A stretch of DNA of 48,183 nt. Origin: Caldilineaceae bacterium SB0662_bin_25. Lineage in GTDB: Bacteria > Chloroflexota > Anaerolineae > Caldilineales > Caldilineaceae. The translations under genes were made by a program, and so were the position numbers. The notes under the pieces were generated by a model that made no database searches, had not been told where the DNA came from, and saw nothing but the letters and a program-made list of their open reading frames with translations. This document shows, in pieces, positions 41,749 to 48,183 of this stretch (positions are counted from its first letter, which is position 1; each line of letters begins with the position of its first letter). Location of the stretch: assembly GCA_009840225.1 (NCBI GenBank), contig VXOE01000256.1, positions 1 through 48,183 of the forward strand. Direction: 5' to 3'.

Positions 41749-42813
41749 TTACCGGCCATTTTGATCAGAAGAAAAGTCCTCGTCGACACCAAATTCGCCG
41801 GCCAGATCGGCAAGCCTGTGCCAGGTCCTCTCTTCAACGTAGATGCCATCCTCGCGGCCCCTCTGGGTCCGCAAGTATTCGAGTTCGCCGGGGTAGAAGA
41901 CGCGTTCGACGCCCTCGGCAGGCGGTGTTGCGGTCAGGTATTGGGCGAACTCGGTTACTTCCTGCTTGAATTCTTCCAAAGGGCGGAAGGCGTCGACCTG
42001 GAAGACGGCCATGAAGCAGCCGTCGTTGTGGCGGCCGGTCGGTTCGATTCCGAAACCCAGGCCGGTGAGCAGTCCGGAGAGAATTTCGACCATGGCGGAC
42101 AGGCCGTATCCTTTGTGGCCTTCGGAACCGCCGAGGGGCAGCATGGCGCCGCCGTTGCGGGCGGCGGCAGGGTCTGTGGAGGCGCGGCCTTCGCTGTCGA
42201 TCACCCAGCCATTGGGTATTGACTGGTTGCGCTGGATGGCAACGCCCAGTTTGCCGCCGGCGACGGCGGAGGTTGCGATGTCGATGTAGAAGGGGCCGTC
42301 GAGGTTGGAGGGGACGGCGATGCAGATTGGGTTGGTGCCGAGGCGGGGTTCGCGTCCGCCGAACGGGGCAACGCTTTTGGGGCCGCGGCCGGAGTCGGCG
42401 GTCATCAGCCCAATCATGCCGGCTTGGGCGGCCATGAGGGGATAGTCGGTCAGGCGGCCGACGTGGCCCTGGCGTACGACGGTGGCGGCGGCGACGTTTT
42501 CGCGGCGGGCTTTGTCGATGGTCAGCTGCATGGCGCGCTCGGAAACGGTGAATCCAAAGCCCCAGTTTCCGTCTACGACGGTTGTGGCGCGGCTCTCCTG
42601 TGTGATGGTGAAAGGGGCGCCGGGCTGCACGTGGCCCTTTTGGATTGAGGCGATGTAGCCGGAGACATGGATGACACCGTGTGAGTCGTGGCCGGCGAGA
42701 TTGGCGGCGATCAGGTGGCGGGCGATGGTAGCGGCTTCTGCGGAGGAGGCGCCGGCGGCCTGCATGAGCCGACCTGCGATCCGTTCGAGTCGATCGGCAG
42801 CAATCTTGGGCAT
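41749..42813 (-). CDS. Ldh_2-family malate/L-lactate (2-hydroxyacid) dehydrogenase
   Basis: A 354-residue NAD(P)-dependent dehydrogenase of the family including malate, L-sulfolactate, ureidoglycolate and delta-1-piperideine-2-carboxylate enzymes. It has AANLAGHDSHGVIHVSGYI (H near 46, catalytic in the family), the NPICIAVPSNLDGPFYIDIATSAVAGGK segment (in part, GTNPICIAVPS), and LGGSEGHKGYGLSAMVEI, which matches the conserved glycine-rich nucleotide-site segment. The start is set by GGAG eight bases upstream; a longer frame lacks a site. It is last in a - strand group with the sulfatase-fold gene. The substrate within the family cannot be chosen from sequence. Confidence 0.9.
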   Translation of the reverse strand: MPKIAADRLERIAGRLMQAAGASSAEAATIARHLIAANLAGHDSHGVIHVSGYIASIQKGHVQPGAPFTITQESRATTVVDGNWGFGFTVSERAMQLTIDKARRENVAAATVVRQGHVGRLTDYPLMAAQAGMIGLMTADSGRGPKSVAPFGGREPRLGTNPICIAVPSNLDGPFYIDIATSAVAGGKLGVAIQRNQSIPNGWVIDSEGRASTDPAAARNGGAMLPLGGSEGHKGYGLSAMVEILSGLLTGLGFGIEPTGRHNDGCFMAVFQVDAFRPLEEFKQEVTEFAQYLTATPPAEGVERVFYPGELEYLRTQRGREDGIYVEERTWHRLADLAGEFGVDEDFSSDQNGR

Positions 42814-42885
42814 TAGAAGAACTCCAATTGACGGGGGCCAGTTGGCGGCGTGGCCAGCGGTCACCGACCCCGAGAGAATCGAAAG

Positions 42886-44331
42886 CTACCTGCTGGAAAA
42901 CAGCGGTCGTCCGAGAGCGTCGGTGGAATCATGACGCTCATAGTAGTTGAGATGACCACCGGCGTCGGAGAGGATTCGGTCGCGGGCCAGGGCGACGCGC
43001 TCGGGGCTGTGGGCTTCGATGTTCACGCGGCAGTCGGGGTCGGTCTCAAGATCGAACAGGCGCGTGATTGGCTGCCGCCCGTTGGAGGGCGACTGCCAGT
43101 CGACGGCGTCGAAGAACCAGTTGCGGTCATCGCGGTACCAGACGGCGTTGCCATAGCGGCAGGTCAGATAGTCGCGGCGGGCGAAATCGCGACCATCTTC
43201 GAGCAGGGGCAGCAGGCTCCGGCCTTCAACGGGGTCGGCTGACTGCTGGCGGGTGGCGGCAAGGATTGTGGCGGGCACGTCCAAGGTGTAGACAAATTCG
43301 TCGCGGCTCTGGCCTGCTCCGAGGCCGGCGGGATGGCGCATGAGCAGAGGAATGTTCATGGTGCCGGGGTACATGTAGTCGGCGGGCTTTCCCATTATCC
43401 CGTCCGGGTTTTCGCCGAAGTTGGTGCCGTGATCGCTGAAGAAGAAGACCAGTGTGTTGTCCCGCAGTCCGAGCTGGTCGACGGTATTCAGGAGGCGGCC
43501 GAACCAGGTATCGACCATGGTGACGAGTCCGGCGTAGTTGGCGCGGATGCTGGGGATGCGGTCGTCGTACTGATCGGCGAAAGGGCCGTAGGCGGCGGTC
43601 AGGCAGATCGGTTCGCGCTGGGCGCGAGTGCCGTAGAGGTCATAGTAGTGGAGGGGGGCTTCCCATGTTTCGTGGGGGGTGAAGCTGTCGACGTAGAGAT
43701 AGAAGGGGGAGGTGTCCTTGTTGCGGCCGGGCGGGTGATTATCGCGCAGAAAGTCGATGGCCCATTGGAAGGTGCGGGCGGTCGGCCAGTCTTCTTCCGG
43801 GCGCTGAGGGCGAACATTGACCAGGTGTGCGGCGATCCGGTCCTGGGCGCCGGCGCGATAGCGGTCGAGCAATGCCGGGTCAGCGTCGGCGACAGCGTGC
43901 CAGCGGTCTTCGGCCTGGCCGCGAACGAACTCCCACTGCTGGAAGCCGCGGGTAAAGTTCATGCCGGGAACGAAGTAGTGGGGGACATCGGCGACGAAGC
44001 CGGTGTGGTAGCCGGCCTGCTGCAGGGATTCGGCGATTGTGCTTTCCTCGGCGTTCATTGGCTGCCAGCCGGGCAGGTAGACGTTGTCCCACGGGACCGG
44101 CCGGTAGTCGTTGAAGGGGAAGGCTCGGCGACCGCTGTGCAGCGTGCGCCTGGTGGGGATGGTGGGGAGACATTCAGGATGGGCACGTGTAAAGCGGACG
44201 CTCTGTTGGGCGAAGCGATCGATGGAGGGCGTGCGGATCCAGTCGTTGCCGTAACAGCCGAGAAAGGCTGTGCGCAAGGTATCGGCAACGACTACGATCA
44301 CGTTGGGTTGCGTTTGTTCAATTTCGGACAT
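42886..44331 (-). CDS. Sulfatase-fold hydrolase with threonine at the nucleophile position
   Basis: A 481-residue member of the alkaline-phosphatase/sulfatase superfamily. The N-terminus reads NVIVVVADTLRTAFLGCYGN with metal-ligand D17, and FFFSDHGTNFGE carries a second Asp-His metal pair. In the sulfatase signature C-x-P-S/T-R the sequence is TIPTRRTLHSG (57-67): T57 replaces the cysteine or serine that is converted to formylglycine. Enzymes with an unmodified threonine here (for example LtaS and nucleotide pyrophosphatases) cleave phosphate esters, so this may be a phosphatase or phosphodiesterase. No signal peptide, so cytoplasmic. A 26-base gap follows the SH3-like gene. Confidence 0.88.
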   Translation of the reverse strand: MSEIEQTQPNVIVVVADTLRTAFLGCYGNDWIRTPSIDRFAQQSVRFTRAHPECLPTIPTRRTLHSGRRAFPFNDYRPVPWDNVYLPGWQPMNAEESTIAESLQQAGYHTGFVADVPHYFVPGMNFTRGFQQWEFVRGQAEDRWHAVADADPALLDRYRAGAQDRIAAHLVNVRPQRPEEDWPTARTFQWAIDFLRDNHPPGRNKDTSPFYLYVDSFTPHETWEAPLHYYDLYGTRAQREPICLTAAYGPFADQYDDRIPSIRANYAGLVTMVDTWFGRLLNTVDQLGLRDNTLVFFFSDHGTNFGENPDGIMGKPADYMYPGTMNIPLLMRHPAGLGAGQSRDEFVYTLDVPATILAATRQQSADPVEGRSLLPLLEDGRDFARRDYLTCRYGNAVWYRDDRNWFFDAVDWQSPSNGRQPITRLFDLETDPDCRVNIEAHSPERVALARDRILSDAGGHLNYYERHDSTDALGRPLFSSR

Positions 44332-44357
44332 ATTTGGGGATACCAGAGTTGTGGCGC

Positions 44358-45191
44358 CTATTGGGCGAGAGGTTCCAATAGTGTGAGTTCACTCGTATTG
44401 GCCGGTACCCAGCCTTCGGCGCCGCTGTCCACGCGCACATACCACCAGACGATGGTGTCGGTGTTGCCTTCGAGCCAGATGGGGCCGTTGAGAATTGTCA
44501 TGGGATCGGCGTCCTGGAGGTGGGTAACGATGACGCCGGCCTGTGCGCCGGCTTCGGTGCGCATCGAGATCTTGTACTCGGGCAGGAGGCGGATACGGTC
44601 GCCGACGTTCAAGGGGATTGCGTTACGACTGGGCGGGAGCCCGTTGGTTTCGACGATGAGGACATTCTGTGCGGCGGCGGCCGAGGAGGACCCGGCGGAA
44701 AGCGTTGTTTGCGTTGAGTTCTGGGTGAGGTCGCCTGTGAGCCATTCGTTCAGGAACCAGCCGCTGAAGAGTGCGGAGATAACGAGGAGCACGGCGCCGA
44801 CGAGGATCAGGGGGTTGCTCGACGCGGGCGGCGGTGCGATGGCGGGCGTAGGGGCGCTGCCGCGGGGCTGAACCGAGAGGGGGTCACTGTTGAGTTGCAT
44901 CCTCAGAGGGTAGAGACGAACGGGACGGTCACTTTTGTAGCGGTCTTCGATGAGGCGGAGGCTCTGGCGGAGGGCGATTTCGTAGAGGGCGTCAGCGGTG
45001 TTGTTGTTCATGTGGATTTCGCCGCGCACAGGCCGTCCGCGGCGGTCCATCAGCACAAGGAGTCCGGCCAGGGGCTGGCCCTGGAGGTCGGTAAGGTTGT
45101 AATAGTCGGCGCGAATTCCCTGGAGGTCGGCGTGAGGTCTGAACCTCCGGATCACACTCAGCGTACCCGTGTTGCTTATGGCCTCAACCAT
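44358..45191 (-). CDS. Membrane-anchored protein with C-terminal SH3-like domain
   Basis: A 277-residue protein of unknown function. The N-terminal 100 residues are soluble and probably cytoplasmic (DLQGQPLAGLLVLMDRRGRPVRGEI), a Pro/Ala-rich linker follows (108-126), then one membrane helix (LILVGAVLLVISALFSGWFL, about 128-147). The outer part ends in a region resembling a bacterial SH3 domain (about 210-277: IWLEGNTDTIVWWYVRVDSGAEGWVPANTSELTLLEP), quoted in part as YVRVDSGAEGWVPANTSEL. Such domains often bind peptidoglycan or sense envelope state. GGAG lies ten bases before the ATG. It is transcribed with the lipoprotein gene upstream. Confidence 0.72.
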   Translation of the reverse strand: MVEAISNTGTLSVIRRFRPHADLQGIRADYYNLTDLQGQPLAGLLVLMDRRGRPVRGEIHMNNNTADALYEIALRQSLRLIEDRYKSDRPVRLYPLRMQLNSDPLSVQPRGSAPTPAIAPPPASSNPLILVGAVLLVISALFSGWFLNEWLTGDLTQNSTQTTLSAGSSSAAAAQNVLIVETNGLPPSRNAIPLNVGDRIRLLPEYKISMRTEAGAQAGVIVTHLQDADPMTILNGPIWLEGNTDTIVWWYVRVDSGAEGWVPANTSELTLLEPLAQ

Positions 45192-45345
45192 CGCTTCTTT
45201 CTCCGGAGCTCGGCGGTCCGATTGTTCGGTGCCGGCCGTACATTCTCTGCTTCATCGCGGTCCTCAGGTCATAGATTCCTGTTGAGAAGAAATCCTTTCT
45301 GCGTAAAGTTCACCGTGCGGCCCTGCGGCTGACTGCCCAGAGCAC

Positions 45346-46212
45346 CTAATCGGGAAGTTGCATGGAGACGATGCCAGCCACCTGGACTGAGTTTTCGCCG
45401 AAATGGACGATGCGCAGGTCGAACTGTGCAGGCAGGTCGGGCCGCAGCATGCCCTGCCATCGCAGACTATCACCGGTCTTGCGAAAGGGGAAGTCGCCAG
45501 CGGGGATTCCACTGATTTCAGCGCCCTGTTCCGCCTGTCCGACGTAGCCGAACGTTGTTCCTTTCAGGAGATCGCCCGGGGCGACAGAGCCTGTATAGGT
45601 CATTTTGAGGGGATTCTCCTGCAGGACCATGGCGGGTTGATGTATGGGTTGGATGCCCTCGATCAGGAGGCGTTGGACGCCGGCGGCGCGAACGTACTCT
45701 TCGGTCACTCGATAGACGCGCAGTCGCAGCAGGTAGTCGACGCCACCAATGTTCGGCCAGGGGCCGTCGAAGTCAAGAGAGTCGCCTGCGATGCGCTCTG
45801 CGCGGAGGCCGGAGAAGAGGAATTGGGCGCGGCCATCAACGATGGCGTTCAGCTGAATGTCGGTGCCGCGGACGAATTCGCCGATTTCGATGCGCATTTC
45901 GGTCGGACCGGTGAAGGCCATGGCGTTTTCTGCGAGATCGACGGTCGGAAGGTCAACCATCTGCGGCAGGTCGGCGATATCGCTCAGGTCGGGGAGTTCG
46001 AGCTCTTTGAGGAGATCGAGGTCGAAGCCGGGAAGCTGGTCGAGCAGCTCGTCGAAGCCGGGCAGCGAACGGGGGGAGGGGAGCTGGGGCATTTGGGGCG
46101 CGCCGGGCAGGTCCGGGCCGAAGCAGGCGGTCAGGAGGACGAGTGGAATGATCAGGGAAGCAATCAGGCGGCGCAATTTCACAGACAGACAGCTCGGATT
46201 ATCGCTACGCAC
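45346..46212 (-). CDS. Predicted lipoprotein of unknown function
   Basis: A 288-residue protein with a lipoprotein signal: basic KLRR, hydrophobic LIASLIIPLVLL, then cleavage before the cysteine in LLTACFG (C30). A Pro/Leu/Asp-rich stretch with loose repeats (LPGFDELLDQLPGFDLDLLKELELPDLSD, shown in part: LPGFDELLDQLPGFDLD) covers 45-90, probably an extended spacer. The rest is beta-rich, with FVRGTDIQLNAIVDGRAQ and VAPGDLLKGTTFGYVGQA. The start is GTG; a second GTG at 46182 would also keep the signal. No known family recognised. It may act with the SH3-like membrane protein at the cell surface. Confidence 0.7.
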   Translation of the reverse strand: MRSDNPSCLSVKLRRLIASLIIPLVLLTACFGPDLPGAPQMPQLPSPRSLPGFDELLDQLPGFDLDLLKELELPDLSDIADLPQMVDLPTVDLAENAMAFTGPTEMRIEIGEFVRGTDIQLNAIVDGRAQFLFSGLRAERIAGDSLDFDGPWPNIGGVDYLLRLRVYRVTEEYVRAAGVQRLLIEGIQPIHQPAMVLQENPLKMTYTGSVAPGDLLKGTTFGYVGQAEQGAEISGIPAGDFPFRKTGDSLRWQGMLRPDLPAQFDLRIVHFGENSVQVAGIVSMQLPD

Positions 46213-46293
46213 TTACTCTGGGTTCTCCTCGTCTTTCCAACTTTCTCTGCCAAGACTCTGTGCTTTCTTTTGACGTAGCGCAGGCAGAGTGCG

Positions 46294-47061
46294 CTATGCA
46301 GGGCGCTCGACGTCGTAGATTCGATAGCCGTTGACCAACATGCCGCCATCGACGGCTATGCGCTCGCCGGTGATGAAACTGGACTCTTCCGACGCCAGGA
46401 AGACGGCTGCGGCGGCGATTTCGTGCGGCAGGCCGTTGCGGCCGAGCAGGGTATCTTCGGTCGGGCGCGGTGAAGTCAGGTGCGGCGGGCGGTTCTCGAT
46501 GGGGCCGGGGGCGATGGTGTTAACGCGGATATTGAAAGGAGCCAGATCGGTGGCCGCAATGCGGGTCAGAGACTCGACCGCGCTCTTGGCAGAGACATAG
46601 GCTGCGCAGCGGGGCAGAGGGACGGCGCCATTTATGGAGGAGATGTTGATGATATTTCCCCTGCCGGCCTTCGCCATGACACGGCCCACCAGTTGTGAAC
46701 AGATAAAGACGGCAGTCTGATTGACGCTGAGCACATGATCCCAGACGGACTGGGAAATCTCGAGGAAATGGCCGTTCTCGCCGAGGACAGCAGCATTGTT
46801 GACCAGGATGTCAATACGGCCAAAACGCCGCACCGTCTCGTCAACCAATCGTTCTACGTCGGGACGGCTGGAGACGTCGGTTTTGACAAAGATGGCAGTA
46901 GCGCGGGCACTTTGCAACTCGGCCTGGACACGCCGCCCGGACTCCGTGTCCTGTTCGGCGATGACAACAGATGCCCCTTCTTCAACAAAATGTTCGGCTA
47001 TCGTACGGCCGAGCCCGCGGCCGGCTCCGGTAACGATGGCGACTTTGTCCAGCAGCCGCAT
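46294..47061 (-). CDS. Short-chain dehydrogenase/reductase (SDR), classical type
   Basis: A 255-residue NAD(P)-dependent oxidoreductase. Classical motifs are present: TGAGRGLG (cofactor site, about 12-19), NNAAVLG (about 87-93), catalytic serine in INISSINGA, YVSAK (Tyr and Lys), and IAPGPIENRPP. The end GERIAVDGGMLVNGYRIYD is typical. AAGGA six bases before the ATG fixes the start; an in-frame GTG 15 bases upstream is less likely. It is the first gene of the - strand group that runs towards the malate/lactate dehydrogenase and lies just beside element copy B. Substrate unknown. Confidence 0.9.
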   Translation of the reverse strand: MRLLDKVAIVTGAGRGLGRTIAEHFVEEGASVVIAEQDTESGRRVQAELQSARATAIFVKTDVSSRPDVERLVDETVRRFGRIDILVNNAAVLGENGHFLEISQSVWDHVLSVNQTAVFICSQLVGRVMAKAGRGNIINISSINGAVPLPRCAAYVSAKSAVESLTRIAATDLAPFNIRVNTIAPGPIENRPPHLTSPRPTEDTLLGRNGLPHEIAAAAVFLASEESSFITGERIAVDGGMLVNGYRIYDVERPA

Positions 47062-47310
47062 CTTTGTTCCTTCCACTATGAACTTTCAGTTTACAGTAGT
47101 CATCTTCGCTTGGCAACCGGTTCGGTGACGTTTGGCGGGAATGCCGGTTTGGGCGCTCTTCTGTCTGCGCAAGAGGCTGAGAGCTATGCGGCGCACAATG
47201 GTCAGGTTGTGCTGCACATGAACGCCTTGGGTGCTGATGCTCTCATTTCATTCATCGTGGACCGTTTGTCTTGATGGTGGGTCACCGGCTTTCTCGTGTG
47301 TGTGTTGGAC

Positions 47311-47350
47311 GAGAGTTTATGAGCGTTTACGAGAGTTTACGAGTGTTTGC
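47311..47350. repeat. 10-bp-period tract 1 in element copy B (GAGAGTTTAC)
   Basis: Four exact-length units: GAGAGTTTAT, GAGCGTTTAC, GAGAGTTTAC, GAGTGTTTGC. Copy A has one fewer. Confidence 0.85.
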
Positions 47351-47476
47351 GGGTTGTCTGAACTGTGATTTACGTGATTTGGGTGATGGGCTGTGATAAA
47401 GGCCTGGCCGGCGCCGTGGGTCTCGTTCCAGGGTCTGCGAGAGTTGTACGAACCCTTGCATGGCGGGGCGTGTTTT

Positions 47477-47533
47477 GGCGGGAATATGGCGGAAATAGCG
47501 GAAATGGCGGAAAAGTCGGGTAAAAGCGGGTAA
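47477..47533. repeat. 9-10-bp-period tract 2 in element copy B
   Basis: Units of the type GGCGGAAAT, passing into AGTCGGGTAA and AAGCGGGTAA, then a T-run. Position and flanks equal those of tract 2 in copy A, but the repeated unit has changed. Confidence 0.75.
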
Positions 47534-47685
47534 TTTTTTTTCCGGCTCTTGTTGTCGTTACGTTTTTGCATCAGTTTTTCCGATTCCGGAGTCAGTTCCC
47601 GGTTCCGGCAACCTCTCAACGAGTCTCAATTTCGACAGTCTCATGCCGGCCAGCTGGCGGTGCGGGGCAGGGCGTCGTGTCCGAA

Positions 47686-47732
47686 GGGTTAGGGTCAGGT
47701 TTAGTCGGGTCAGAGCGGGTGTGAGCGGGCAG
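47686..47732. repeat. 10-bp-period tract 3 in element copy B
   Basis: About four G-rich units near GGGTCAGAGC with a 10-bp spacing, ending GAGCGGGCAG as in copy A. Confidence 0.65.
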
Positions 47733-48058
47733 TTTTCCTTGTTTTGGTCTTTGCGCTTGACTGTGAGCACGTTGCCTCGCTGTCTATTCCAGGTTAGATG
47801 CAGACATATTGTCGGGAGTTTACAGTCTTGCACGGGCTCTTCTTCGCCTTCGGATTCCCTGCCAGCGGGAGTCTGGCTTGACGGTTATACTTTTCAGCAA
47901 TGTCTCTTCGCATTTCGGCGCTGTCCCATTATATCACTGATTTGTATGCAATTGGCCTGGAAACTCGGGGTGTGTTCCAGTTTTGGGGTGATGACAGTTT
48001 GGCAATAGGAGATTTATGGCAGGGGAGGCTGGGAATTCCTGTGCGCTTTGAGGAAGGT

Positions 48059-48183
48059 GTAGGGGCAGGCACAAGGCCTGCCCCTACGGGACGGATGAGA
48101 GGGGATGGGGACGGTGTCGCGCGTACGTGGGCAGGCACAAGGCCTGCCCCTACGGGACGGATGAGAGGGGATGGGGACGGTGT
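48059..48183. repeat. 66-bp tandem hairpin repeat running off the right end
   Basis: Two units with a 66-base period. The first unit has a perfect 12-bp stem (GTAGGGGCAGGC / GCCTGCCCCTAC) and loop ACAAG; the second starts GTGGGCAGGC. Each is followed by GGGACGGATGAGAGGGG and ATGGGGACGGTGT. The window stops inside or at the end of the second unit, so the array may continue. The core is the same as the single repeat at 15183. Confidence 0.9.

Larger units (their letters stand above)
47114..47958. repeat. Long non-coding repeated element, copy B
   Basis: About 845 bases, a diverged direct copy of the element at 40329-41198. Blocks shared with copy A run the whole length in the same order. It lies in the 1.1-kb gene-free stretch to the right of the SDR gene. 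The two copies enclose a 5.3-kb, five-gene block. As in copy A, the end is followed by hairpin repeats. No open frame is common to the two copies in the same register over any long stretch. Confidence 0.85.

Noticed and set aside
41235-41764. Long open frames through the 63-bp array (both strands, repeating a GCPYGDL-like peptide)
   Set aside because: The unit is 21 codons, so stop-free frames repeat by arithmetic. No ribosome binding site, and the frames end where the array ends.
43333-44871. A 512-codon open frame on the + strand
   Set aside because: Antisense to the sulfatase-fold and SH3-like genes; no recognisable domain.
48059-48183. CRISPR array at the right end
   Set aside because: The parts between the palindromes are also identical between the two units.

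Overview
The window reads as a chromosomal segment of a GC-rich, free-living or host-associated bacterium, most likely a Chloroflexota member of the Anaerolineae/Caldilineaceae type. This is an inference from gene content: Uma2 nuclease, CHAT-domain protein, a DUF5656-like membrane protein, several PhyH dioxygenases, glycosidase-like propeller proteins and dipeptide-type ABC transporters. No rRNA, tRNA, phage or transposase gene was recognised.

Left third (about 0.2-22.3 kb, + strand): a catabolic cluster. It has two PhyH-type Fe(II)/2-oxoglutarate dioxygenases, two unknown small proteins, a complete peptide/oligosaccharide-type ABC importer (lipoprotein, two permeases, two ATPases), four propeller proteins that share one C-terminal beta-sandwich domain, a luciferase-like flavin monooxygenase and a Gfo/Idh/MocA dehydrogenase. 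A third PhyH gene faces the cluster from the - strand. The cluster is interrupted at 11.6-16.0 kb by a McrBC restriction system, whose McrB has an internally duplicated N-terminal domain, and by a Uma2 nuclease gene.

Middle (23.3-28.5 kb): a membrane protein joining a glycosidase-like barrel to an O-antigen-ligase/polymerase domain, a CHAT peptidase-like protein, and a polytopic membrane protein.

Right-middle (28.5-40.2 kb, - strand): one long glycerol/dihydroxyacetone operon behind a well-formed sigma-70-type promoter. The transcription order is dhaK, dhaL, glpK, dhaM, HPr-like, enzyme I-like, glpA, glpB, glpC, panE-like. Glycerol would go through GlpK and GlpABC to dihydroxyacetone phosphate. 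Dihydroxyacetone would be phosphorylated by DhaKL, fed by a private PEP phosphorelay whose three modules are separate genes rather than one fused DhaM.

Right end (40.2-48.2 kb): a - strand group (SDR, lipoprotein, SH3-like membrane protein, sulfatase-fold hydrolase, malate/lactate-type dehydrogenase) lies between two direct copies of a roughly 0.85-kb non-coding element. Each element copy carries three tracts of short G-rich repeats with a period of about 10 bp, and each is followed by an array of hairpin-forming repeats (63-bp and 66-bp units). This paired element is the least explained and most interesting structure in the window.
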